In this document: piece by piece, positions 1-9,537 of the stretch
How the letters are laid out: each line of letters starts with the position of its first letter
Numbering within the stretch: the stretch's first letter is position 1
Source: Athripsodes cinereus
Taxonomy: Eukaryota; Arthropoda; Insecta; Trichoptera; Leptoceridae
Length of the DNA stretch: 64,000 bases
Direction of reading: 5' to 3'
Assembly: GCA_947579605.1 (NCBI GenBank)
Contig: OX388312.1
Span: 4,960,001 to 5,024,000, forward strand
Notes under the pieces: model-generated
What the model saw: the letters and a program-made list of their open reading frames with translations, nothing else
Databases searched by the model: none
Told to the model about the DNA's origin: nothing
Position numbers and translations under genes: made by a program

Positions 1-56
1 TGTGAAACTAGTTTTAAATCGAATAATACATTGTGGAATTATGTCGTGAACAGTGA

Positions 57-353
57 ATGTGTTGTTTATTTGACCACTGTCCTATATTCTCATTCATTGG
101 AGATATACAAGACCTCCATCCTGTAACAGGCGACGCAAAGAACATGGTTTCGGACCCTCGAGATTCTAGTCTAGCGGGCTATAAGAAGATGAGTGAAAAA
201 TATTATTTCAAAACTACATTATTGTTCTACAATGACTCAACTGGATTGGCCATAACATCAGGCACCCTCATCACCTTCGAGGAGGGCAAGACCAAAGGCA
301 GAAATCCTAAATTCCGACCAAGAGACACCTATATGGATCAAATGATGATATGA
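57..353 (+). CDS. possible terminal exon, unknown protein
   Basis: This ORF of 98 codons has a visibly more balanced base composition and more mixed third positions than its surroundings, mainly from about 120 to 350. An in-frame TGA lies directly before the ATG at 57, so if it is coding it is either a short complete ORF or a 3'-terminal exon entered by splicing. Pyrimidine-containing acceptor candidates end in AG near 110 and 127. The product is hydrophilic, without a signal peptide, membrane segment or cysteine pattern that I recognise, and ends in a methionine-rich tail (YMDQMMI). I cannot assign a family. It could equally be a chance ORF or an old element fragment. An AATTAAA-like polyadenylation motif follows within about 25 bases of the stop. 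Confidence 0.35.
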   Translation: MCCLFDHCPIFSFIGDIQDLHPVTGDAKNMVSDPRDSSLAGYKKMSEKYYFKTTLLFYNDSTGLAITSGTLITFEEGKTKGRNPKFRPRDTYMDQMMI

Positions 354-493
354 ACTGTGGTACGTACGTAGAATTAAAGGTTAATTTCTATAATAGGTTA
401 TCCAGTAGTACCCATTAGGAAAAGATATAAATTGATGATCATAGTTGTATTTTTTATTATTATTGTCGTTCACTGTATACCATTACAAGATAT

Positions 494-1190
494 GGAAATA
501 ATGTATTATTTGTGTAACACAAGCAAAAAGTATTTAGAATTTCTTCTCCATTCCTCCCTATTTTATGCTAGTCAACATTTAAGAAAGGGACTCCCACCAT
601 TTACCCCTGGATGTTTCAGGAACATCAGTTCTCATATCATCCAATTTCTGCTAGCCTCTTTTTACTACTACACCGTTATAGCATATCTCACAACTGGGAT
701 GGCAAGCAGACCAGCTGCATGTAATAAACTTCCAAGGTGTCCTCTTCATGTCAACAAAAATTTTAAACATTCAGGATGGATGGGACATTGGTCTCTTTAA
801 TTCGGTGAATTTCTGCTATACATGAACTTTTAAAAAAATAAATACTACATATCTACATAAAAATAATTCGAAATTATGGAGTATTTATGTGTTCACGCCA
901 GACACACATTTTCCTAAATTTTTGTTGGCATGAAGAGGACACCTTGGAAGTTTATTACACGCAGCTGGTCTGCTGGCCACCCCAATTGTGAGATGCTATA
1001 ATGGTGTAGTAGTGGTAGTAGTGAAGATGCTAGCAGAATTTGGATGATATTAGAACTGATGTTCTTGAAACATCCAGGGGTAAATGGTGGGAGTCCTTTT
1101 CTTAAATGTAGACTAGCATAAAATAGGGAGAAATGGAGAAGAAATTACAAATACTTTTTACTTGTGTTACACAAATTTCACATTATTTTC
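494..1190. repeat. large inverted duplication with SINE-A tails
   Basis: Positions 494-764 and 917-1190 are inverted copies of each other, clearly over 85% identical by eye, with a spacer of about 150 bases. Each arm holds the 3' part of a SINE-A copy (minus strand on the left, plus strand on the right) plus about 170 bases of its 3' flank. The flank is shared too, so this is an inverted duplication of one locus and not two independent SINE insertions. The left SINE extends further inward to about 815. The RNA would fold into a hairpin of roughly 270 bp. Confidence 0.8.
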
Positions 1191-1254
1191 CCTTATTAAA
1201 TAATGTTTCGTTTACAGGTTATATTTGGATATTATTTAGCTCTTGGAATCCTTC

Positions 1255-1585
1255 TCAACTGTCCAGATAGCCTTTAATGCTGCTGCTGGAACCATTTACA
1301 GGGAGAATAAGCGCTGACACATCACACCATTGCTTAAGGAGCTACGTTGGCTGAGAATCCCAAAGAGAGTAGAGTTCAAACTGTGCCTCACGGTTCATAA
1401 AGCCTTGAGCGGCGCAGCACATCTATACCTCACTGAGCTCTGTCCCATCGACGAAACTCTATAAGGCGACCACAGCGCTCATCTTCCACCACAACAAACT
1501 TGTAGAACCCAACAGGGCAAACACTTCCAAATTTGCAGAGAGGAGCTTCAGTGTCACGGGGGCCAACTGCCTGGAAATGATTACC
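1255..1585 (+). pseudogene. CR1/L2-like LINE reverse transcriptase C-terminus, relic
   Basis: From about 1268 to 1463 one frame reads QIAFNAAAGTIY, then after one TGA HITPLLKELRWLRIPKRVEF and KLCLTVHKALSGAA. This is the post-palm region of CR1/L2-type reverse transcriptases, where 'N-A-A-R' is followed by 'TP.L..LHWLP...R..FK......ALNG.AP.YL'. After a stop and a frame change, 1467-1581 reads RPQRSSSTTTNL and then SVSRGPTAWK, matching the family's RSF-x-GP-xxWN-LP ending. No intact ORF remains and the catalytic core is absent. It is a 5'-truncated, dead copy. Confidence 0.8.
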
Positions 1586-1953
1586 TTCAGCTTTCATGCC
1601 GTTATTTCCAATTACTAGTATTTTTTAAAGAATTAACAATAATGTCAGAATTTACAAAAATTTCTTTGTTAATATTACGTCACATTCTCTTTCACTTCTA
1701 ATAATTTTTAAAATGAAACAAAATATATAATTATTCCACTATTAACTTTATTTATTCTTGCGAACCAGCTTTCAAGAACTTCCGCTCTGATCGTCAGGCA
1801 AAACCAAAATGAACCTTCATTACAAGTTAGGTATGTGACAAATAGAAAACAATAGATTAAAATAATAGCATCGTCTGACCGTCCACAGCAGCTCAAAATT
1901 ATAATAATATGGTTGAAGATACACGATAATAACTCAATTCAAAAATTATTAAT
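1586..1953. other. A+T-rich stretch, nothing recognised
   Basis: A short minus-strand ORF (1708-1896) here has no family resemblance. I saw no repeat copy that occurs elsewhere in the window. Confidence 0.5.
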
Positions 1954-1980
1954 ATGAACTTCCACCAAGAACCGTCGGTC
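1954..1980. repeat. 27-bp dispersed motif, copy 1
   Basis: The 27 bases starting ATGAACTTCCACCAAG are identical to 44469-44495, but the sequences on both sides differ. It is probably the end of a dispersed repeat family that I cannot name. Confidence 0.6.
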
Positions 1981-1995
1981 GATAAATTAAACTTT

Positions 1996-2036
1996 ACTCT
2001 TTCTCTACCCCATTTGGGATATAACGTGATGGTATA
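1996..2036 (+). mobile_element. RTE-like LINE 3'-end relic
   Basis: The sequence CTACCCCATTTGGGATA followed by ACGTGATGGTATA matches the terminal bases of the RTE-like LINE copies at 8793-8832 and 16580-16613 (rev). Only the last 40 bases or so are recognisable. Confidence 0.6.
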
Positions 2037-2359
2037 TTTGTTGTCATCACTTGAAATGTTTATATTTTATTTATTTGTACATTGATTACAAGCAAATTTA
2101 TCTAAAAATAAATTTAAATCAATATACAGAGGGTATAGTTCTTCCAGCTAACCCAAAATTATTTATTATATTTAACTCTGTGCTGCGTACATTCTGTGTA
2201 TGTTGTAATTACAGTGTGTATTTTATTATAAATATATTCATTTTTCTTCATTTCAAACATGCTATATCACATCACAGCTTTTATTATATTACATAGCTTT
2301 TTTGATTTGATGTCTTTGTAGCATTTCAGATGTAGTCTTGATTGGTTCATGTGTCATAA

Positions 2360-2626
2360 CATATCGTCGTTGCATATTCAAAAAGGAACATGTGAATTCA
2401 TAAATATTTTGACATTACCAGATTAAACTGCTCATAATGACATCATAACCATTTTATAAAGTGATTTTTAGTATCAAATATTAAAATTCAATGCTTAAAG
2501 AATAATATCATATGTCAATAAAAAGTCCAAACTACAATTTTAATGCCTTAATGAACAGTTTTAAAAGAGTATGCCTAAATACAAATGTGTGCACATGTTT
2601 CTTTTTGAATATGCAACACGATATAA
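2360..2626. mobile_element. MITE-3, 267-bp TIR element
   Basis: Positions 2360-2394 and 2592-2626 are terminal inverted repeats of about 34 bases (core GTTGCATATTCAAAAAG) with few mismatches. The interior is A+T-rich and non-coding. A third half-copy of the same end lies at 4698-4738, so this is a dispersed family. No target-site duplication was resolved. Confidence 0.7.
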
Positions 2627-2880
2627 TATTCTTATTGTGTATTGAACGAAAACTGTATGACTAATACAATAAAATATATGTTAACTGAATATTATTTATT
2701 TATTTGAAATAAATAGACATTATGTTTTGAAATTACAATGTTTTTTCCCTTAAATTACATCCTTGTCAAATATATTCCTATAAAACTGAGAAACTTTAAA
2801 TATATCAAGTATTTATTATTGGTAGAAAGTAAAAAAGTAACTCTTTTAATACGCACTGTTTTTAAGTCAATGAGTAGACA

Positions 2881-3160
2881 ATTTTTTCAAATCTTGTATT
2901 CACAATGTGTCACAACTCTTAAATGGAGATGGGTGGGACACATAGCTAGAAGCCCAGATGAAAAATGCCTAAAGTCTCTTACATCTTGGATACCAGGAGT
3001 AAAGGAAGACTCCTTAATGAGGTGGAAGGATAATATTACTCGAAAAACTGAGGTCAACAGGATTCAGACGCCGCAGGATCGAATGGCGTGGAAGGAAACG
3101 GAGGAGGCCTTCGTCCAGGAGTGGGCTGAGAAGAAGTTGTGCTTCCAGGCTTGTATTATA
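2881..3160 (+). pseudogene. RTE-like LINE RT C-terminus, relic
   Basis: The frame reads TLKWRWVGHIARSPDEKCLK, then a degraded linker, then DRMAWKETEEAFVQEWAEKK. This is the C-terminal tail seen in RTE-like endonuclease/reverse transcriptases (LKWRWAGHIAR ... RW ... DR..W....EAYVQQW). It is open for over 90 codons, but the upstream sequence is unrelated A+T-rich DNA, so the copy is 5'-truncated. It is the same sub-type as the relic at 11870-12300 and differs from the NKLRWFGHVERM sub-type at 8102 and 54378. Confidence 0.75.
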
Positions 3161-3164
3161 ATAA

Positions 3165-3606
3165 AATTTTGGAATAAGTAGATGAATGTGTATATTTGGG
3201 TAGTCTATTTACGTGAGATGAATGATATGATATTGAAAGAAGAAAATTTGGAAAACTAACAGAAATATTTCTTTTGTAGCTGAAAGATTGGTGCACTCGG
3301 TTAACTTAGTGCCAACACTTATGTATGCAAGTGTGACTTGGACTCAGCTGAAGGAGAATTAAAATGGTATAAATGCACTTGAAGTGAAGTCATTGAGAAG
3401 AATGTGTGGTGAAAGTCTGAGGGACAGATTGTGTAATAGTGTGATCCTTGAAAATTGTTAAATGAAATCTGGGTAGTAACAATAATGAAGGTGAACAAAC
3501 TATGGCAGTTGTGAATGTGGGAAGGATGAATGAGGACAGAATAATAAAAAAAAAACATATGGTTGAGGTATAATGCTCAGAAACGTGGCCGTCCAAGGAT
3601 TAAATT
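3165..3606 (+). pseudogene. RTE-like LINE (FGHVERM sub-type), decayed
   Basis: Aligned by eye with 54560-55020, this stretch keeps the order VDECVYLGSLFT, DIERRK, the PTLMYAS-equivalent DNA, SLRRMCG, the MNEDR box and a final KRGRPRIK-equivalent. Many frameshifts and stops leave it recognisable mainly at the DNA level. It is cut off at 3609 by the start of a MITE-1 hairpin. Confidence 0.75.
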
Positions 3607-3608
3607 AG

Positions 3609-3724
3609 AAAACAAATGTTTTTTTCCGCTATATTGATTTTTCACATCGATCAGATTGACAATGTCCTTGAAAGACAAAAGATGTCTCTATAAGAATCAA
3701 TATTGGGGAAAAAACATTTGTTTT
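3609..3724. mobile_element. MITE-1 short hairpin copy
   Basis: Terminal inverted repeats of about 33 bases (AAAACAAATGTTTTTTCC and on) bracket a core with CAGATTGACAATG and AAGACAAAAGATGTCTC, the diagnostic MITE-1 motifs also seen at 13222, 35238, 48075, 53645 and 55870. It sits exactly between two LINE relics. Confidence 0.7.
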
Positions 3725-3739
3725 AGTTTAAAAATAATA

Positions 3740-3905
3740 TAGTGTTTGAAAGAGTGCAATAAAGCAATTTGCGAAATAAAGTTTGGTGATGAATGTTTGG
3801 AGCAAGTAAGCGAGTATGTACATTTGAGAAGTTTGTTTGCAAGGGATGGAAGATGCTTTAGGGACATTGAAAGAAGGAAATTGTGGAATCTTAGAAGTAT
3901 TTGTT
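3740..3905 (+). pseudogene. RTE-like LINE fragment
   Basis: The DNA encodes the VFERG-equivalent, then EQVSEYVHLRSLFARDGRCF and DIERRK, matching the segment just upstream of the FGHVERM region in the copy at 54480-54620. Its domain order relative to 3165-3606 is reversed (upstream part placed downstream). The two flanks of the MITE are therefore from separate LINE copies or a rearranged one, and not a single interrupted copy. Confidence 0.7.
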
Positions 3906-4141
3906 TGGCAAGGTTGTTAAAAACAAAACATTTTTTGTCAAAACATGTCAATTTATTTAAAAAAAAAATATTTTCTACAGCCGGGAAAGATTTTAGAAAT
4001 GAGTTTTCCATACAACAAAATTTTATTATTCAAAGCAAACAAGAAATATATTGTTTTTTTAAGAAGATATAACAAAAATGAGAATCAAATTTATTAATTA
4101 GATTAGAGAATTAGGCAATACAAAAATAATAAATAAACAAA

Positions 4142-4285
4142 ATATAATGTCGTGGTTAGATGGAAGTAATCACTTTATAGTGATAATCTCGCCACTGCAT
4201 ATCGTCCTAGATTTTTTAAATTTCATATTGTTTTGTTTACACTGTTATATAATATGATGTGCAAAAAGAATAAATAAGTAGTAAG
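4142..4285 (-). repeat. dispersed repeat, copy 1 (GCAGTGGCGAGATTAT family)
   Basis: The reverse complement carries TTTTTGCACATCAT at one end and ATATGCAGTGGCGAGATTAT at the other, with the same spacing and order as 50572-50712. A partial third copy lies near 50150-50230. It is non-coding and I cannot class it. Confidence 0.6.
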
Positions 4286-4343
4286 TTTCAGTGAGACGTC
4301 TGATTTTGTTTGTCAGGACTTAAGCTCGTATTCTAAAACAATA

Positions 4344-4406
4344 CTTACGCATAGCGACCGCCAACGCTATTTTAAGTAAATATCTATCGCTATGCGAAGT
4401 AAACCA
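4344..4406. repeat. imperfect hairpin
   Basis: ACGCATAGCGA near 4350 pairs with TCGCTATGCG near 4390. The phrase TATTCTAAAACAA occurs on both sides (4331 and 4410), giving direct repeats around the hairpin. This may be a small MITE relic. Confidence 0.45.
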
Positions 4407-4697
4407 TATTCTAAAACAACACTTAGCTGTGCAGTCCACACACTGCTCGTGATTAGTCAATTCGCAATCGTTGATTAATCACTACTGAATGGATTTTGCG
4501 AGTCTTTCACAGGGCGACGAAATAAATATCGAGGTCAATCAATCATTACGTTCAGGCGCTCATCAAATTTGTCTTCACTTTCATAATGAGACATAATTTT
4601 TTATTATAAATAGAGTAAAATATACTAAATAATTTTAACTAACAAAACTAATATTATAACAAAACAACGTGTTGATAATAACAGCAGCTACACTATG

Positions 4698-4738
4698 CAT
4701 ATCATCATTGCATATTCAAAAAGAGATGTGAGCACATT
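4698..4738 (+). mobile_element. MITE-3 end fragment
   Basis: GCATATCATCATTGCATATTC followed by AAAAAG repeats the terminal sequence of the element at 2360-2626. Only one end is present. Confidence 0.55.
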
Positions 4739-4779
4739 TTTATTTGGGTATGATGCTGCGCGCCGGTGCACCCGGCAGA

Positions 4780-4865
4780 GACCTGTAATTTACGTAATAC
4801 TGGAGAGACGACGGTCCTGGCTGGAACATGTTCTGAGAATGCCCAATGATAGTTTCCAAAAAGAG
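4780..4865 (+). pseudogene. LINE RT C-terminal fragment
   Basis: The frame reads RPVIYVILERRRSWLEHVLR and then MPNDSFQK, resembling the 'RR..WLGHVLRMp.dR' signature of LINE reverse-transcriptase tails. It is under 30 codons long with no flanking match, so I cannot place it in a clade. Confidence 0.5.
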
Positions 4866-5764
4866 CGCTGTTCTAATCCAATCCAATGCTAGAGCATAAA
4901 ATATGAACTTAGATGCCCGATTTTTCTAATTATCTTCAATATGTTTATCGGGGTGCCCACTTTTTAAAATCCGCTTAACATTGTGATTGTCTGTTAACAC
5001 AAATATTCATAGTTTGCTTTACATCCAAGCATGTAACAAATTCGGGGCATCTGAAAATATAATATTACTTATTGTACATAATTATAAAAAAAACTACTTA
5101 TTTAAGTGAAAAAGTATTCCTCCAACCTAGATAGGTGTATTCATAACCTATGAATTAAATTTCAATAATTTAACACATATTGAGTAAACTATTACAAAAA
5201 AGTCTCAATTTAATTGTGTGTTGAGACTTAAATATTATTTTGGATAATATTAAAAATGGATAAAACACATGCTTCGATGGGCATGTCGAATAGCCAAAAC
5301 ATTCAACATTAATGGCTTACATATGGTTTGCTTTGTCACACAAACTGTTGTTGAGATAATTCCACCATATAATGTTATAAATATAACTTATAAAGTATTA
5401 TTTTCAATTGCTAACGCGTTCATAGAATAATAAATATACCAAAATAACATATAATTATACTAAAGTACACAAACGAACATGACAGTAACGAGCTAACGAA
5501 AGAAGAGCTGTCAGTGGTAGAATTCATAGACAAAAATCATGTCAGTGCAAAGGTATTTTAAAATATTATTTATAAGTTAATTGCACTGTTATACATCAAT
5601 ATATAGTATAAATTTCATTTCTTTTTATCAAAAAAATATTTTAGGTTTATAAAAAATGTTGAAATACGGTGATATCACGTGAATTTTAAGAATTAATAAT
5701 TTAGTTGTCGTCCTTGTTAGGTTGGTACCCATAGATAACGGCGTTAGGAAATACATCTCTAAAT
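4866..5764. other. A+T-rich stretch, nothing recognised
   Basis: No ORF with family resemblance and no repeat shared with the rest of the window. The minus-strand ORF at 5628-5825 runs into the MITE-2-like hairpin and looks fortuitous. Confidence 0.5.
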
Positions 5765-5893
5765 TAAGACGTCTTAAAGATAAGATTAGATTCAGTTCAA
5801 GACTAGATTGTGTCGGGAGTGCCATCTTCTAGTCTTGATCTAATCTTGATCTTAAGATCGAATCTAATCTTAATTGAATTCAAGAGTAGCCCT
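5765..5893. mobile_element. divergent MITE-2 relative
   Basis: The stretch is self-complementary around GATAAGATTAGATT, CAAGACTAGATT and TCTAGTCTTGATC, and ends in TTCAAGAGTAGCCCTGCAG, the MITE-2 terminus. It is shorter and much more diverged than the 213-bp copies at 14099, 17705 and 21651. Confidence 0.6.
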
Positions 5894-7392
5894 GCAGAAC
5901 AAATTCATAAACATCTTTTATCATAATGCTTCGTGGAAATAAAACACCTTCTCGTTATCACGAAGGCGAATGAATGAAACAAATATTTTTTGTGTAAAAT
6001 AAAACTGAATGTATATGTCTCATTGACGCAAAATTTGACCACTCTTGAAATATGGCAACATTAGTATTCATAATTCACGGTTAGTAATTTTACTAAGGAT
6101 CCTATTTCTATGTTATATGAAATACGTATTACATTTATAAGGAAATTATTACGCATTCATAAGACTAACCCTCAACACTTGTAAATACGAGTACCCACTG
6201 TACAATGGTGGAACTAATACTAGGGGTGGACTAATCCACTTTTCACATAGCCCATGGATTGCATCGGATATTAATAAGATACCTACTTTAATCTCCCTGT
6301 GACTTCATTTCAGCGATGTCATCCATTTTGAACTATTTTTTTTATGGCACAGAGACAAATGACCTATATGGCTCCTTACATTCTTCGATTTGATTGTCAA
6401 AAAAATATTATACCTACTCACAAGGAGAGCCTTCAAGATAGGTCAGTGCCACCATTGATTCAAGAGCATAATTGACGAGAGTACTAATTATATTTATTTA
6501 TTGATTAACCAACAGCTTATAAAAGACAACATAAAGACAACGTACAGTCAACACGAGTACAGTACAGTTGAAATCATAAATACTCTGCACTTTTTACAAG
6601 TGTACACACATATATCAAATTTCTTTAAAAATGCAGCTCATTAGGCTATTAGAATAGAATGGAATATAATAAATAACATTACAATGGTGGAATAACGTCA
6701 TTGACACTCTTTTAAGGGTTGCGTAAAATTAACTGTACCAATGCCTATAGATCTCCAGTCGGGCAAAGACTTTTGTCATTTCTTTTGACTTTTTCAATCA
6801 GTTCTTTGTCTCTCAAGATGGCGTAAGCAACAAATAAAATCGATATGTGACCAGTAAAAAAATCAGATAAAATATAAATCATTTCTTTATTTTCTCTGAA
6901 AATTTAAACCGCAATATTGAATAATTATGAAAAAGAACATCTTTACGGTCGACTATTTAAAACGGAAATCTCATTAATGTGAAAGCGAATGTAATTATCA
7001 ATTCTTATACAAAATATAAATTTTCGCCTAATTTTCTCACTCGCGGTTTGGAGTTGTATCTACTACTATCATCATACTCATAATATCATACTAATGCTTG
7101 TAATAATATTAATATTATTCAAATTGAATTGAATTTGCTTGGAATATTCGGAAGTTTATACCCTTACAAAGATGTCCTTGGTTTACGTAGTAAAAGCTGG
7201 AATAATTTAGATTTTAGAAATCATGTTTATCATTTGTCACACGAAGTATGAATATTTTGGATGGTAATTAAAAACTTATACTGATTATATAATATTATAC
7301 AGTATAAAGTAAATTTAACTAATTAAGTGCCTGGTAAACTTCTGAGAAGTTTATTTTTTTCCAATCGACCATTTTATGTTATAAAAAAAAAA
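5894..7392. other. intergenic A+T-rich DNA with one SINE-A trace
   Basis: At 6308-6375 TTCAGCGATG, ATCCATTTTGAAC and TATGGCACAGAGAC follow the SINE-A order weakly. Otherwise no gene or repeat is recognised. Confidence 0.4.
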
Positions 7393-7650
7393 GGCGACCG
7401 GTGTGGCGCGGAGGCTAACGCACTTGCCTTTGAGTCACGTGGTCCCGGGTTCGATTCCCGGCCAGGGCAAAATGAAGAATGACCTTTTTCAGATTGTCCT
7501 GGGTCTGGGTGTTACATGTTTATGTGTTTAGTGCATTGTATATGTGTATCGCCGTGTTAGTATCCATAATACAAGATTCATATCTTAGTTTGGGACTAGC
7601 TCGGTCTGTGTGAATTGTCTACACGTGTTATGTTATGAAATTATATAATT
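7393..7650 (+). mobile_element. SINE-C, tRNA-derived head
   Basis: The copy begins just after an A-run. The head carries an A-box-like GTGGCGCGGAGGCTAACGC and a B-box GGTTCGATTCC (7448-7458) inside a good T-arm (CCGGG/CCCGG). The acceptor stem does not pair, so it is not a functional tRNA gene. An unrelated body follows (GAATGACCTTTTTCAGATT, then GTCTGGGTGTTACATG, ending near GTGAATTGTCTACAC). Minus-strand copies lie at 17160-17396 and, split by the pogo element, at 36127-36207 plus 39243-39365. The A and B boxes would form the internal Pol III promoter. Confidence 0.85.
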
Positions 7651-8089
7651 AAATTTCACACATGAAACTATCATTTGAGGCTTAGAAAAGACATCGTCAC
7701 CTAACTTTATAGTGCACTGAACGGGACTTAAGCTCGCAACCCATTCTTATTTTGAAACCTTCGTTAATAAGGCAAAGTTTAAATGATGTTATTAAATTAA
7801 CACCTTTGAGAAGTCAAATCAAGTAAAAGTGAGTAAGATGTTGAGAATAATATGCTAAAAGAATATGCCATACATTTTTAGTGACCACAGGTTCTTTAAA
7901 ATGCTATCAGTAAGCGTTTTAAAAGGCAGTGCTCAGAAAATAATATATTAAAAGTAAAAATAACCTACACAATGTTGTCAAATGCTCAGACTCATAATAT
8001 ATAGAGATGATTCTGGAGTCGCAACAAAGAATAAGTAGCAGAAGTGTTGGATTGTTTTAGATAAAATATGTAGTTCGATAAAGTAAAGA
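7651..8089. other. intergenic, nothing recognised
   Basis: A+T-rich sequence between the SINE-C copy and the LINE insertion. No supported feature. Confidence 0.5.
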
Positions 8090-8101
8090 ATATTGCAAGA
8101 A
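8090..8101. repeat. LINE target-site duplication, left
   Basis: ATATTGCAAGAA here is repeated exactly at 8848-8859, directly after the LINE (TATG)n tail. Confidence 0.85.
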
Positions 8102-8847
8102 AAAAAGACAAAAAGCAAAAAGACAAAAATTATGGTGTTTGAAAGAGGAAGCGAGAGAACAGTATGCCAGGTCATGATTGACAACGAAGTGTTAGAGCAA
8201 GTTGACGAATGTGTGTACTTAGATAGTTTGTTCACGAGAGATGGGAAGTGTGAAAGCGATATTGAAAAGAGAAAAGTTGCTGGCAATAAGGTAAATGGTG
8301 CAATCCGACCAATAATTGCAAATAGAAACATATCTACCACAGCTAAAAGGTTGGTGCACTCTGCTTTCTAAGTGCCAACACTTATGTATGCAAGTGAGAC
8401 GTGGACATGGTTAAAGAAGGATGAAAGTGGCTTAAATGCAGTTGAAATGAGATCGTTGAGAAGGATGTGTGGGAAAAGTCTGAGAGATCGTGTGCGTAAC
8501 AGTGATATACGAAAGGAATGTGGAATGAAAGTTGGTGTAATAACAAGGATGAATGTAAATAAGTTAAGATGGTTTGGGCACGTGGAAAGAATGACTAAGT
8601 AGATATATTTGGCTGAGAGGAATGGTGCTCGGAGACGTGGACGTCCTAGGATAAAATGGCAAGATCATTTAAATCAAATCCTACAGGACGGTCATGTGTT
8701 GAGCACATTGAACAGGAGAGCATGCATGAGGAATTGTATGACAGTGACGGAAGCGAAAGATGTATGCAAGGATAGAAGGAAGTGGCGCTCGATCCTTTCT
8801 GCCTACCCCGCGAGGGAAGCGGCGTGATGGTATGTATGTATGTATGT
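8102..8847 (+). pseudogene. RTE-like LINE, 5'-truncated insertion
   Basis: One frame runs from about 8132 to the TGA at 8825-8827. It has two in-frame stops: TAA at 8369 (CTTA in the sister copy) and TAG at 8600, where a 12-base deletion has also removed the NEDR-equivalent codons. Segments in order: MVFERGSERTVCQ; VDECVYLDSLFTRDGKC; PTLMYASETWTW; SLRRMCGKSLRDRVRNSDIR; NKLRWFGHVERM; RRGRPRIKW.DH; RACMRNCM; WRSILSAYP. This is the region C-terminal to the palm domain of RTE-like endonuclease/reverse transcriptases. The catalytic YADD box and the endonuclease are missing. The tail is (TATG)4 right after the stop, and a 12-bp target duplication brackets it. The RTE clade is my best call; another clade with a similar tail is possible. 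Confidence 0.85.
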
Positions 8848-8859
8848 ATATTGCAAGAA
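8848..8859. repeat. LINE target-site duplication, right
   Basis: Exact second copy of ATATTGCAAGAA (8090-8101), as expected from target-primed reverse transcription. Confidence 0.85.
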
Positions 8860-9404
8860 GGAAGTGGATTAGTATCTACTTATCAACCTTCGTTTTTTCT
8901 GCGGCAATCCCAAAACAGAAGAGGCTGAAAAAATCATAAGAGAGGCCCAAATCCAGAGTAGGTACCCATTTCGTTAAATAGTTTAATTTTGAATTTTATA
9001 ACAAAAGTTTGAATTCATATTAGTAAGGCCTAAATGCACTTCTTATCTGGATCAGATGGCTGTATAAGATCTATTATTTTAATCATAATTACGTAAACAT
9101 ATTGAGAACGAAATATTTTGTGAAATTCCAACCCTCATACTTGCTGAATTTTGTGAAACGTGAAGGACTACGGGTAAGGATATTTGTTATATTCCTTTGA
9201 AATATTAGTGGTCACTGAAGGGATAGTAGGTACGATTTGATATTCTGAAGGTTTATCTATAAAGGCACTTAAGAGCAGATTTAGAACAGAAATTCAAATA
9301 CACTTTTCAACAAAGGTAAATGGGGAACATGCATTTGTGAGGAATATGAATAAATGTTATCAATTCATATTAATAAATATACGCTGATCACGAATGGGTT
9401 ACTT

Positions 9405-9537
9405 GGAAGATATCGCGTTTCAGCGATAAACTCTCCCGTTGCACAAAATTATGTATTCAGTAGTAATGTTGTCATGTTTTTTTATCTTTGTACCTATACT
9501 AATTTTGTGCAATAAAGATTATTATTATCTTTATAAG
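9405..9537 (+). mobile_element. LINE 3'-UTR fragment (GATATCGC...GTGCAATAAAG type)
   Basis: GGAAGATATCGCGTTTCAGCG, CTCTCCCGTTGCACAAAATT and TTTTGTGCAATAAAGATTATT form an ordered set also seen at 40488-40598, 51055-51180, 53020-53120 and, reversed, at 14930, 23850 and 62760. The terminal ATT microsatellite and AATAAA indicate the 3' end of a retroelement. Which LINE it belongs to is not shown by the sequence. Confidence 0.6.

Noticed and set aside
7393..7470. Apparent tRNA gene with good T-arm and B box
   Set aside because: Acceptor arms do not pair and the same head is repeated with a shared non-tRNA body at 17160 and 36127/39243, so it is a SINE.
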